From JBEBVQ01 sp037190845 (GTDB lineage Bacteria > Bacteroidota > Bacteroidia > Chitinophagales > Chitinophagaceae), in assembly GCA_037190845.1 (NCBI GenBank), contig JBBCJI010000005.1:1-64000 (forward strand): a stretch of 64,000 nt of DNA, in the 5' to 3' direction. The position numbers were made by a program, and so were the translations under genes. Every line of letters begins with the position of its first letter. Within the stretch, counting starts at the first letter, position 1. The notes beneath the pieces are model-generated. The model was not told where the DNA came from. It saw only the letters and a program-made list of their open reading frames with translations, and did no database searches. Shown here piece after piece: positions 54,263-62,832 of this stretch.

Positions 54263-56728
54263 TCAGAATTTGACAATGATCTTCACGTTCAGCAGCCTGT
54301 TGGTCAGCCTGTTAGGAACGGCAAATGTCTTTCCACTGGTCTGATCCTGTACCCAGGTGTAAGACAGGGTATTCTGAATACCCAGCAGGTTAAATACTTC
54401 GAGACTGGCCCATATTGAGTTGAGATTCCGGAAAAAACTGTATGCCGGTCTTTCTTTTTTGGAGCCGTCGAGCAGTAATGCGGAAAAGCCGATGTCTACC
54501 CGCCGGTAATCCGGGAGGCGCAGGGTATCGCCGTAACGCTGCTTATCCGGTGGGCCGAACGGCAGGCCTGTAGCGTACATCAGGTTCAGGTGCGTCCGGA
54601 AGTTTTTGTTGCGGCGCAGATAATCCTGGAAATACATCCCGAACATCAGCCGCTGGTCGGTAGGGCGGGGAATATAGCCCGGGGAGAAGCTGGCGCTGTC
54701 GTTTCCTGCAACACCCTGGTATACAATCCGGTCGTTTTTGATGTCCTCTTTTGTGTTCATCCAGCCGACACTCAGCCAGGACGGCGCGTCTTTCACCAGG
54801 TCCCCGTACAGCCGTACTTCTGCACCGTAAGCATATCCTGTGGCGTCATTGGCTCCGAAATAGCGGATCCGTACATTGTCATATTCATACGGTACAAGAT
54901 CCCAAAGCTTTTTATAATACACTTCCGTAGTGAGCTTCAGCGGCCGGCGTCCCCATTTCATGTTATGATCTGTGCCGGCCACAAAATGGGCGGATTTCTG
55001 CATCCGGAGTCCCTGGTTCACATTCCCGTCGAGGTCCCGCATTTCCCGGTAAAAAGGCGGTTGCGCATATAATCCACCTGCCAGTTTGAGCACTACATCT
55101 CTTTCCCATTCGGGTTTATACGATATCTGTACTCGTGGGCTGATGACAGTTTCTCCGTTGAGTGTGCTGTGAATAAAACGTACGCCTGCCGATACCGTAA
55201 GGTCGAGTGAATCGCTGAAGCGAAAATTATCCTGTATATAGCCGCTGTACCGCATATAGCTGAAACGGGAAGACGAGCTGTACAGGCGGGTCATATCGAG
55301 TTGGTCCTGCTGGTATGGCTGTGTAAACCCGGCTGAATCACGTCGCTCCCATTCATGCAGCTTGTCGCTGATATCCACGACATTGGCATCCAGCCCCCAA
55401 TGCACAAAATGTTTCCCGGCGCTGTACGACCCGCGGTGCGCCAGATTCCCGACATTTATTTTCAGGTAGTTGCGGGCATAATTATGAATGATCCCTGTGC
55501 CGAGGTAGGTTTTGGTCTGTCCGAAATTTTCTTTGGACATATCCGTTTCCAGCTCCCCCAGCAGGTATTCCCCGTGGATATCGTATGTTTCCCGTTCGTC
55601 TGTCTGGAAGCCGGATGCAAGCAGCTTCAGTTTCAGTTTTTTATTGGGACGCCAGGTCGTGGAGATGCCCCCAAAGCGGGAGTCGAACTGGTCGATTTCA
55701 CTGCCTTCATAGAACATCCGCAACTGGTAGGCTTTGTTGATCATGCCAAAGCTGGATGTTTGCTCTTCGGGTAAAAAAGAAAAACGATTGCGTGCATAGT
55801 TGCCGATCACTTCTATTTCCCATTTTTCATTGAACCGGTAATTGATCAGTGTCTGGAAATCAGTAAATGTTGGGTTGTATACACCTTTGGTGGGCTGAGA
55901 TTGCAGCAGATATTGATTGCTCTTTTGGCGCAACCCTACCAGGTAGGTGAGCTTTTCGTTGTGAGAAGCCCCTTCAAGATGCAATGCAGCACCCAGGAGG
56001 CTTGCGGTAGCGGAGCCGGCAAAATGTGTAGGGCGACGGTAAGTTACATCCAGTACGCTCGACATCTTGTCTCCATATTTCGCCTGAAACCCGCCGAGCG
56101 AAAAATTGGCGCCGCTCACCAGGTCTGCGTTTACGAAGCTCAGGCCTTCCTGCTGGCCGGAGCGTGTCAGGAAAGGCCGGTATATTTCGAAGTCGTTTAC
56201 ATACACCAGATTTTCGTCATAGTTACCGCCACGTACGGTATATTGTGAAGTAAGTTCATTGTTATAGCCGGTAAACATCTTGATCATCCCTTCAATACCG
56301 CCTACCGGGTTGGCCATGTATTGTGATTGCGCTACGTCCAGATAAATATTCCCGGCTTCACCACGCCGGCTTTCCTCCCGGATGGTTGCCTCTTCCAGTT
56401 CCATGTACTGGTTCTTCATTATTACATGAAGGTTGATGGTTTGTCCTGATTGTGGGATTACGTTGCGAAAAGTCCTGTTGCTGACGGATGCTGAAAAGAC
56501 AATCTGCAGCGATTCGCCTGAGGGTACCGTCAGTTGATATTGTCCCCGGGCATCCGTTTGTGTGCCGATTGTCGTCCCTGTGACGGCGACCACGACCAGA
56601 TCCAGTGGTTTCCCTGATTCGTCTTTTACGCTGCCCTTGATGATGGCTGTGCCTTGCTGGGCGGATACAGGGTATCCGGCAATAAAAAATAACAAAAGAA
56701 GGGTCAGAACAAAATGGATCCGCGGCAT
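54263..56728 (-). CDS. TonB-dependent outer membrane receptor
   Basis: The 821-residue protein has a signal (ending PVSAQ, about 24) and a carboxypeptidase-regulatory-like domain (about 28-110: TAIIKGSVKDESGKPLDLVVVAV). A plug domain (about 115-230, with GGNYDENLVYVNDFEIYRP) and a 22-strand-type barrel ending in an aromatic residue (KIIVKF) follow. It imports a ligand across the outer membrane using TonB energy. There is no SusD partner, so a role in glycan uptake is not indicated. The ligand is unknown. rpe lies upstream on the same strand, 29 bp away. Confidence 0.9.
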   Translation of the reverse strand: MPRIHFVLTLLLLFFIAGYPVSAQQGTAIIKGSVKDESGKPLDLVVVAVTGTTIGTQTDARGQYQLTVPSGESLQIVFSASVSNRTFRNVIPQSGQTINLHVIMKNQYMELEEATIREESRRGEAGNIYLDVAQSQYMANPVGGIEGMIKMFTGYNNELTSQYTVRGGNYDENLVYVNDFEIYRPFLTRSGQQEGLSFVNADLVSGANFSLGGFQAKYGDKMSSVLDVTYRRPTHFAGSATASLLGAALHLEGASHNEKLTYLVGLRQKSNQYLLQSQPTKGVYNPTFTDFQTLINYRFNEKWEIEVIGNYARNRFSFLPEEQTSSFGMINKAYQLRMFYEGSEIDQFDSRFGGISTTWRPNKKLKLKLLASGFQTDERETYDIHGEYLLGELETDMSKENFGQTKTYLGTGIIHNYARNYLKINVGNLAHRGSYSAGKHFVHWGLDANVVDISDKLHEWERRDSAGFTQPYQQDQLDMTRLYSSSSRFSYMRYSGYIQDNFRFSDSLDLTVSAGVRFIHSTLNGETVISPRVQISYKPEWERDVVLKLAGGLYAQPPFYREMRDLDGNVNQGLRMQKSAHFVAGTDHNMKWGRRPLKLTTEVYYKKLWDLVPYEYDNVRIRYFGANDATGYAYGAEVRLYGDLVKDAPSWLSVGWMNTKEDIKNDRIVYQGVAGNDSASFSPGYIPRPTDQRLMFGMYFQDYLRRNKNFRTHLNLMYATGLPFGPPDKQRYGDTLRLPDYRRVDIGFSALLLDGSKKERPAYSFFRNLNSIWASLEVFNLLGIQNTLSYTWVQDQTSGKTFAVPNRLTNRLLNVKIIVKF

Positions 56729-56757
56729 ATGTGCTATTAAACGCGCAAAAGATACAT

Positions 56758-57411
56758 TTATTTTCCCAGCGCTTTGAGCTTTTGGATCATCCCGGCCGGG
56801 TTTTCTGCAGAAAAAACAGTGTTGCCGGCAACCAGGACATCCGCACCGGCAGTAATAATTTCCGCGGCATTTTCCAGGGTGACGCCACCGTCCACTTCTA
56901 TCAGCGTATCCAGTCCGCGTGTTGTGATCATTTGTTTTAATGTCCGTATTTTCTCCAGGCTTCGTGGGATGAACTTCTGGCCGCCGAATCCGGGATTCAC
57001 ACTCATGATCAGCACGAGATCTGCATAATCAAGGATGTCTTCGAGCAGGTGTACAGGCGTATGCGGATTTAAAGACACACCCGCTTTCATGCCCAGCGAC
57101 CGGATGGCCTGAAGGCTGCGATGGAGATGTGTAGACGCTTCATAATGGATTGTCAGGATGTCTGCACCCGCACGGGCGAAGTCTTCAAAGTATTTTTCCG
57201 GCTCCACGATCATCAGATGTGTATCAAGCGGTTTTTGTGCCGCCTTTTTCATAGCCTTGATCACCGGTATACCATAGCTGATGTTGGGTACAAACCGCCC
57301 GTCCATGACGTCCAGATGAAACCAGTCCGCTTCACTGTTATTAACCATTTCTATTTCCTGTCCCAGGTTGAGGAAATCGGCGGAAAGCATGGAGGGTGCT
57401 ATAATCGGCAT
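56758..57411 (-). CDS. rpe: Ribulose-phosphate 3-epimerase
   Basis: The 217-residue TIM barrel has the family metal and catalytic residues in HLDVMDGRFVPNISYG (about 32-47), DTHLMIVEP, HYEAS, MSVNPGFGGQKFI (about 140-152) and EVDGGV (about 174). It interconverts ribulose 5-phosphate and xylulose 5-phosphate in the pentose phosphate pathway. Length is normal and all key residues are present. Confidence 0.95.
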   Translation of the reverse strand: MPIIAPSMLSADFLNLGQEIEMVNNSEADWFHLDVMDGRFVPNISYGIPVIKAMKKAAQKPLDTHLMIVEPEKYFEDFARAGADILTIHYEASTHLHRSLQAIRSLGMKAGVSLNPHTPVHLLEDILDYADLVLIMSVNPGFGGQKFIPRSLEKIRTLKQMITTRGLDTLIEVDGGVTLENAAEIITAGADVLVAGNTVFSAENPAGMIQKLKALGK

Positions 57412-57415
57412 AGTA

Positions 57416-57480
57416 TTCAGTTATGAGTTATGAGTTATGAGTTATGAATGATGAGTGAGGGCATTCATAACTCATCATTC
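57416..57480. repeat. GAGTTATGA tandem and inverted repeat
   Basis: Four tandem or near-tandem GTTATGA units are followed by the complementary CATAACTCATCATTC. The motif is the same family as at 3539-3572 and 62795-62832. It fills the gap between rpe and the TPR lipoprotein and overlaps the latter's stop region. Confidence 0.65.
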
Positions 57481-58491
57481 GTTCCTTTTTAAAGCTTCTT
57501 TTGCTTCCGGGTAATCTTTATCAAAAACAAGTGCCTGCCGGAAGTCGGCTATCGCCTCCTGTTTTTTTCCGAGTATTTCATTACATACGCCACGGTTATA
57601 GTATGCTTCCGCATCGTTTGGTGAGATCCGGGTGAGCAGGTCAAAATGTCGCCAGGCTTTTTCGATCGAGTCCTGCTCGAGATAGAGGAATCCCATGTTG
57701 TAATAGGCGTCTGCATATTGATGATTCCTCAGCACACATTTCCGGTATTGCTCTTTTGCCTGTTCCACCTGTCCCTGCTGCTGATAGTAAACGCCTTTGG
57801 CAAATAAGGGGAAAACGTCGTTGGTATCCAGCCGGAAGGCATTGGTATAATATTGCAAAGCAAGGGGATCGCTTTGTGCGGCATATATCTGGCCCAGTTG
57901 TATGATGGCATCCTTATAATCCGGCATTACGTTCAATGCCGTCTGGAAGCTGGAGATCGCTTTGGCCGTATCGTTCATGTCCTTATAGATCATCCCTTTC
58001 AGGAAATACCCTTCCGGGTTGTATACATCCTGACGCAGCACGGTATTGATCTCATTAAAGGCCTTGGTGTATTCTTTGGTATAGATGAGCATTTTTGCAA
58101 ACTTGAGATGTGCCTGCGGATCATCGGGATTGATGGATATGGCTTTCTGAAACCAGGGTATGGAACCACTGATGTCTTTGTGCTCAAAATGAAGATCGCC
58201 TATGGCGCTGTAATAGGCTGCTTTTGAAGAGTCGAGGCTGACAGCCATCATAAAATCATTAAGCGCCAGCGAATCTTCCTGTAGCCTGTGGAGCGCGTTT
58301 CCACGCCGGAAATACAGCTCCGCTTCCTGTGGTTTTTTTTGTATCTGTTCCGTCAGTTCTTTCAGCCCGGGGCGCAGAAATATTCCGGGTACATCTGCTG
58401 TTGTGCCTTTCTCCCTGCCTTGTGTGCAGGAAAACAGGAACATGATGCCTGTCAGCAGAAGCAGATAATAACCGTTGTTTGCACCTTTCAT
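57475..58491 (-). CDS. TPR-repeat lipoprotein
   Basis: The 338-residue protein has a lipoprotein signal ending FLFSCTQ (Cys about 22). About eight TPR units (about 45-335) follow with the usual A/G/Y spacing, for example AEAYYNRGVCNEILGKKQEAIADFRQAL. TPR lipoproteins act as scaffolds in the envelope. No catalytic domain is present. It is separated from rpe by a repeat, so cotranscription is uncertain. Confidence 0.8.
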   Translation of the reverse strand: MKGANNGYYLLLLTGIMFLFSCTQGREKGTTADVPGIFLRPGLKELTEQIQKKPQEAELYFRRGNALHRLQEDSLALNDFMMAVSLDSSKAAYYSAIGDLHFEHKDISGSIPWFQKAISINPDDPQAHLKFAKMLIYTKEYTKAFNEINTVLRQDVYNPEGYFLKGMIYKDMNDTAKAISSFQTALNVMPDYKDAIIQLGQIYAAQSDPLALQYYTNAFRLDTNDVFPLFAKGVYYQQQGQVEQAKEQYRKCVLRNHQYADAYYNMGFLYLEQDSIEKAWRHFDLLTRISPNDAEAYYNRGVCNEILGKKQEAIADFRQALVFDKDYPEAKEALKRNE

Positions 58492-58542
58492 GGAGCAAAC
58501 TTAATAAATTGGAATGAGGTATTGCTGTATGCCTAATTAGTC

Positions 58543-58637
58543 AATTCGAAAATTTGAGAATTTGAAAATGAGGGTAATGCTCACGACTTACATAACATGG
58601 ACATTTTCAAATTGGCACATTTCCGAATTTTCAAATT
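58543..58637. repeat. Second ~95-bp AAATTTGAAAAT-type element
   Basis: This has the same order of blocks as 53112-53209: GAAAATTTG, AATTTGAAAATGAGG, a centre with TTACATAACATGG, CATTTTCAAATTGGCACATTT, and ATTTTCAAATT. The blocks are conserved while the spacer (GGTAATGCTCACGAC) differs, as expected for an element whose ends matter. Confidence 0.75.
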
Positions 58638-58646
58638 AAATAATCG

Positions 58647-59309
58647 CTATTCGTGCACTTTTGTCCGGTAAAACAAGTCCAGCAGCTTTATATCCGTAAC
58701 CTGCTCATTCCGGAAGATACCATATTCATCAGTTTGTTGCAGGGTAGTTTTTATCAGCCCGATCCATTCCGGATACTGTGCGGCCACCTGCAGATAGGCT
58801 TTACTTATAATGTGCATAGCTATAAAGTAACTGTCATACCTGAGCCCGAAATATTCTTTTACCTGCGCATCCAGAGAGCAGTATTGATGCGGAAAGAAAG
58901 CGTGTACCAGCCGGGTGAAAATTGAACCGAGGTATTTTTCCGGTTCATCCTGTTGAAAAAAGCGGAAGTATAATACGCCCAGCTCTCCCTTTCTCAGCAA
59001 CATACGGATTTCACGTTTATTTGTTTCCAGACGCTCCAGGAACTGGTTGCTCAGCCCCTGTAGTGTATAGCGTTTTTTGAATGTATGGAAGAAACCATCC
59101 GCAAAATAAGCGGCTTCATTATCTGTTATGGAAAAATAATACCGGTTGAGCCTGATTTTATTCGGACTTGCAAATAGCTTGCGGAATACATGCCCGATCA
59201 TTTTTTCATTGATGTCTGCTGATATATGCTTGGAAACATTTTCTACGGATTGATTCAGGTATGCTGCAACCATTGTGGCATTTTTAATTTTTAAATAATT
59301 AAAATTCAT
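58647..59309 (-). CDS. Hypothetical protein divergent from the XRE regulator
   Basis: The 220-residue product is mostly helical and rich in aromatic and charged residues (FRFFQQDEPEKYLGSIFTRLVHAFF, EYFGLRYDSYFIAMH). It has no signal peptide or membrane helix. An internal ATG (codon 13) is an alternative start. I recognise no family. It is transcribed away from the small XRE regulator, with an operator-like palindrome between them, so the regulator may control it. Confidence 0.6.
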   Translation of the reverse strand: MNFNYLKIKNATMVAAYLNQSVENVSKHISADINEKMIGHVFRKLFASPNKIRLNRYYFSITDNEAAYFADGFFHTFKKRYTLQGLSNQFLERLETNKREIRMLLRKGELGVLYFRFFQQDEPEKYLGSIFTRLVHAFFPHQYCSLDAQVKEYFGLRYDSYFIAMHIISKAYLQVAAQYPEWIGLIKTTLQQTDEYGIFRNEQVTDIKLLDLFYRTKVHE

Positions 59310-59433
59310 GTTAATGAACTCATGTCTATCGCGGTATGCATTAACTCATTAGTCAGGGGGCTGATTTAAGCCATAGTTATTTTTAATAATTAATCAGGGC
59401 AATGTGTTGTGTAAAGATATAAAAAACAAGAAA

Positions 59434-59451
59434 CATAACATATATGTTATG
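59434..59451. promoter_or_regulatory. Perfect 18-bp palindrome, candidate operator
   Basis: CATAACATATATGTTATG is its own reverse complement. A related half-site ATGTTATG follows at 59461-59468, close to the XRE start codon. Size, symmetry and position between two divergent genes, one of them a helix-turn-helix repressor type, make it a likely operator. Confidence 0.6.
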
Positions 59452-59476
59452 ACAACATGAATGTTATGTTGGCAAT

Positions 59477-59728
59477 TTGCGCAGTGTGGGCAGATCAAGA
59501 AATACGGCTTATATAGAGGCGTTCGGCAGACATGTAAAATCACTTCGTCTTTCGAGGAAATTATCAAGGGAAACGCTTGCGGCTTATGCTGAAATCGAAA
59601 CAATGCAAGTGTACAGGATAGAAACCGGAAGAATCAACACAACCATTTCCACACTTTATGCCATTGCACAGGCACTGGAGGTCGCGCCCGGCGAGATGCT
59701 CAATTTTGATATGGAAAATAATGAATGA
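59477..59728 (+). CDS. Small XRE-family DNA-binding protein
   Basis: The 83-residue protein is a lone Cro/CI-type helix-turn-helix: FGRHVKSLRLSRKLSRETLAAYAEIETMQVYRIETGRINTTISTLYAIAQAL spans about 16-67. No ATG is available in frame after the upstream TGA. The start must be TTG (59477) or GTG (59486), unusual among its neighbours. It likely represses its own promoter through the palindrome just upstream, and perhaps the divergent gene. Confidence 0.8.
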   Translation: MRSVGRSRNTAYIEAFGRHVKSLRLSRKLSRETLAAYAEIETMQVYRIETGRINTTISTLYAIAQALEVAPGEMLNFDMENNE

Positions 59729-59884
59729 GCTAAACAGGAAAGCTGTCATGGCGGCCGCCGAGCCGCCATCGTATGAGGTGATACGATGCTTATAATGTCC
59801 GTATTAATAAAAGACGATCCCGGCTCAAGGCCGGGATGACAGGTTTTTGGTGCAATCGTGTGAAACCATTAGCTAATCGGCTCA

Positions 59885-60973
59885 TTACCGGGCGTCAAAA
59901 TCAACCGACACCCGCGGAGTTTTCGGATGTGACTGGCAGGTAAGCACAAACCCTTTATCCAGTTCATCCTGCTCCAGCGCATAATTTACTTCCATATCCA
60001 CAGCGCCCTCTGTAACCCGTGCGCGGCAGGTGCAGCAAACTCCTCCCTTGCAGGCATACGGGAGGTCGGCCCCCTGTTTCAGTGCGGCGTCAAGTATCGT
60101 GTCACCATGGTAGGCAAGGTCCATTTCAAAGGTTGTTCCATCCAGTGTAATGGTTACGCTGCTTATTCCTCCTTCCTCCTCCCGGTGTGTGGCTGCCCAT
60201 TGCTGATGTGTGGTTCTGGGCTGGTCCGGCGAAGCGAAAAGCTCCATATGGATGCGACCGGTTTCCAATCCAAGGTCAATAAGCTGCTGACGTACGGAAA
60301 GTATCATTTCTTCAGGGCCGCATATAAAAGCTTCATGGATCGTACTGATGTCAATCAGGGTATTACAGAAATCATTGCATTTGGCAGCATCAATACGTCC
60401 GTTGAAGAGGGGAACATCCATTGTTTCGCGGCTCAGTACGTGGTATACCCGCAGGCGTTGCATATGTTTGTTCTTCAGCGCTTCTATTGCCTCCCGGAAG
60501 ATAATCGTATTGCGGTTGCGGTTGCCGTAAATCAATGTGAAAGTGCTGCCGGGTTCTGTTTCCAGCACGGTTTTCATGATGCTCATGACTGGTGTAATGC
60601 CACTGCCTGCTGCAAAAGCGATATAGTTCTTTTTGTTGACGTCTGCCTGCCTGGGGGTGAATTTTCCCATTGGTGGCATTACATCGAGGATATCTCCCGG
60701 CTTCAGCGATTCGTTGGCATAGGTACTGAACCGGCCTTCTTTTACCTTTTTGATAGCCACCCGTAGTTCTCCGTCTTTCGGACTGCTGCAGATAGAATAA
60801 GACCGGCGGATATCTGCATCTTCGATATGTTTTTTAAACGTCAGGTACTGGCCCGGTGCATACCGGAAAATATCACGGAGCTCTTCCGGCACTGTCAATG
60901 CCACAGATACGCAATCGGCAGTTTCCTGCCGTATTTCTTTCACACTTAACGGATAAAACCTGGGAGCGGACAT
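59885..60973 (-). CDS. paaE: PaaE-type ferredoxin reductase with C-terminal 2Fe-2S domain
   Basis: The 362-residue protein has an FAD-binding domain (RRSYSICSSP, about 55-64), a NAD(P)-binding domain (AAGSGITPVMS, about 121-131) and a plant-type ferredoxin domain. Its cluster ligands are ACKGGVCCTCRA (CX4CX2C, about 308-319) and a later Cys in FVLTCQSHP. This order is that of PaaE, the reductase of phenylacetyl-CoA epoxidase. The paaABC genes are not in the window, so another oxygenase partner is possible. A paaI gene and a deleted paaK lie 27 kb away. Confidence 0.8.
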   Translation of the reverse strand: MSAPRFYPLSVKEIRQETADCVSVALTVPEELRDIFRYAPGQYLTFKKHIEDADIRRSYSICSSPKDGELRVAIKKVKEGRFSTYANESLKPGDILDVMPPMGKFTPRQADVNKKNYIAFAAGSGITPVMSIMKTVLETEPGSTFTLIYGNRNRNTIIFREAIEALKNKHMQRLRVYHVLSRETMDVPLFNGRIDAAKCNDFCNTLIDISTIHEAFICGPEEMILSVRQQLIDLGLETGRIHMELFASPDQPRTTHQQWAATHREEEGGISSVTITLDGTTFEMDLAYHGDTILDAALKQGADLPYACKGGVCCTCRARVTEGAVDMEVNYALEQDELDKGFVLTCQSHPKTPRVSVDFDAR

Positions 60974-61154
60974 GAACTACAATCTTAAAAAACGCCGTGA
61001 AGTTAATTAAAATAGCGTGCAGGATGTAATAAATGGAGAACAATTATGTCCAAAATAACCGATGGGCCTACATGGTTAATGTAAGCCCATTGACTGTTTC
61101 GGGTAAAACAACGCCGTCCCTATTATAAGAGGAGCGTCAAGTTTGCTGAAAAAA

Positions 61155-61442
61155 TTACAGTATTTTATGATGGTTCCTGCTGCGGCTCACCACCAGAATG
61201 CCCACATACAGGACAGCCATTACAGCGCATCCGACTAACGATGCCGAAAAGCTGCGTATATTAAAGCTTGTAATATCTCCCCATCCCCAACCTTGCCGGA
61301 TGCCGACAAAGCCGCCGAGTAAAGCTCCCGTGACTGCAATGACTATAGTACTCACTTTGAGGAATGATCCTTGAAGCACTAAAATGCGGTTTAGAATTAA
61401 TCCTGAGAGTATCCCCAGGCATAACCAGCTAAAAATTCCCAT
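61155..61442 (-). CDS. GlsB/YeaQ/YmgE-family membrane protein
   Basis: The 95-residue protein has three hydrophobic segments (about 4-20, 31-50 and 65-87). The glycine-rich pattern (LCLGILSGLILNRI, AVTGALLGGFVGIRQG) is that of the transglycosylase-associated GlsB/YeaQ family. These small inner membrane proteins are linked to stress responses, with unknown mechanism. The central loop (WGWGDITSFNIRSF) is also typical. It ends in a His/Lys-rich cytosolic tail. Confidence 0.8.
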   Translation of the reverse strand: MGIFSWLCLGILSGLILNRILVLQGSFLKVSTIVIAVTGALLGGFVGIRQGWGWGDITSFNIRSFSASLVGCAVMAVLYVGILVVSRSRNHHKIL

Positions 61443-61767
61443 GATAAAGATGATTTTGGTGTAAGGTTGTTATGTGTTGGCAAAAATTATACCAGATTCC
61501 GAGGCTTAATTTTATAACACAAACTATTCATGCGTGTAATGATGCTTTTTGCTGAACTTTTAGACTGTATATGTTGTTTTATATGTATGCTCATAACCTG
61601 TTGTTACATACAACATGTATAACATTTTTATTAATTATTCATTTGTATTTTCTGCATTCATCATATTCCGCTTGTAAAGCCGATTCTGTACATTTCACAC
61701 ATCCTGCACATCAAACATATTTTTACATTTTAAAAGCTTCAAATTTTTCGCATTATCTGCGGCTGTG
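61443..61767. other. AT-rich non-coding stretch before pyrD
   Basis: About 325 bp between the divergent GlsB-like gene and pyrD. It is strongly AT-rich with runs such as TTTTTATTAATTATTCATTT. A 73-codon open stretch inside it is low-complexity and not gene-like. Only the pyrD -7 element at the end was recognised. Confidence 0.6.
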
Positions 61768-61775
61768 TATCTTTG
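61768..61775 (+). promoter_or_regulatory. -7 element of pyrD
   Basis: TATCTTTG matches TAnnTTTG and ends 4 bp before the ATG at 61780, the same spacing as at sufB. This implies a leaderless or near-leaderless mRNA and argues against the in-frame GTG at 61765. Confidence 0.5.
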
Positions 61776-61779
61776 TCGC

Positions 61780-62799
61780 ATGTATCCTTTGATCCGCCGT
61801 CTTTTATTCTTCGCAGACCCCGAAAAAGTACATTACTGGACGATGAGACGCCTGATGTTTGTCTGCCGTCATTCCCTGATCCGGCGTTGGATCCGGCAGT
61901 TCTTCGCTGTTGACCGTCCGGACCTGTCTCGTGAACTGTGGGGAATAAAATTCCCCAATCCGGTAGGGCTTGCTGCAGGATTTGATAAAGATGGAAAATT
62001 CACAGATGAGCTTGCCTGTTTAGGTTTTGGTTTTATTGAAATGGGAACGGTGACGCCGCGGCCACAAGCCGGTAATCCTCGCCCCCGGTTGTTTCGTCTG
62101 CCTAAGGATAAAGCGCTGATCAACCGGATGGGCTTTAATAATGAAGGGGTGTCGCTCGCCGCACTGCGCCTCGGAAAACGTCGTGAACGTGTTATCATCG
62201 GGGGCAACATCGGCAAAAACAAGGATACACCCAATGAAGATGCTATCCGGGATTATGAAATATGCTTCCGGGAATTATACCCGATAGTGGACTATTTTGT
62301 AGTGAATGTGAGCAGCCCGAATACGCCGGGCCTGCGTGCGCTACAGGACAGGGAACCGCTCACAAAACTGCTCAACCGCCTGCAGGAGCTTAATCTGCAA
62401 TTGGGTGGCCGTAAACCGGTGCTGCTTAAAATAGCGCCTGATCTCACTGATGAGCAGCTCGACGATATCATCGGGATCGTATCGGAAACGCGTATGGCTG
62501 GTATTGTAGCCACCAATACTACGATTGACCGGGATAAGCTGAAGACGGATGCTGCGGTAGTGGAGGCGATGGGTGCCGGTGGTCTGAGCGGTAAGCCGCT
62601 CCGGGAACGGGCAACGGAAGTGATCCGTTATATACACCGGAAAAGCGGCGGCACGATCCCCATTATAGCGGCAGGCGGCATATTTACGGCAGCAGATGCA
62701 CGCGAAAAGCTGGATGCAGGTGCTTCGCTGGTACAGGTGTATACAGGCTTTATATATGAAGGCCCGGCGATCGTGAAGAAAATCTGTAAAGAGTTATGA
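61780..62799 (+). CDS. pyrD: Quinone-dependent dihydroorotate dehydrogenase (class 2)
   Basis: The start is the ATG just after the -7 element (339 residues). The N-terminal helical membrane-associating segment of class 2 enzymes is present (1-45). FMN- and substrate-binding motifs follow: NPVGLAAGFDKDGK (about 60-73), NRMGFNN, and NVSSPNTPGLR (about 175-185) with the class 2 catalytic Ser. KIAPDL, VATNTT and the C-terminal GGI phosphate site complete it. It oxidises dihydroorotate to orotate in pyrimidine synthesis, passing electrons to quinone at the inner membrane. Confidence 0.95.
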   Translation: MYPLIRRLLFFADPEKVHYWTMRRLMFVCRHSLIRRWIRQFFAVDRPDLSRELWGIKFPNPVGLAAGFDKDGKFTDELACLGFGFIEMGTVTPRPQAGNPRPRLFRLPKDKALINRMGFNNEGVSLAALRLGKRRERVIIGGNIGKNKDTPNEDAIRDYEICFRELYPIVDYFVVNVSSPNTPGLRALQDREPLTKLLNRLQELNLQLGGRKPVLLKIAPDLTDEQLDDIIGIVSETRMAGIVATNTTIDRDKLKTDAAVVEAMGAGGLSGKPLRERATEVIRYIHRKSGGTIPIIAAGGIFTAADAREKLDAGASLVQVYTGFIYEGPAIVKKICKEL

Positions 62800-62832
62800 G
62801 TTATGAATGATGAGTTACATAACTCATCATTT
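62795..62832. repeat. GAGTTATGAATGATGAGTT inverted repeat between pyrD and mnmA
   Basis: GAGTTATGAATGATGAGTTA and ACATAACTCATCAT form an inverted pair spanning the ends of the convergent pyrD and mnmA genes. It belongs to the same family as 3539-3572 and 57416-57480 and may serve as a shared transcript end. Confidence 0.6.

Noticed and set aside
57416..57480. Short CRISPR-like repeat array
   Set aside because: The GTTATGA units are contiguous and mirrored, without unique spacers. It is an intergenic tandem/inverted repeat.
61571..61792. 73-codon ORF upstream of pyrD
   Set aside because: AT-driven low-complexity sequence that overlaps the pyrD promoter and start.
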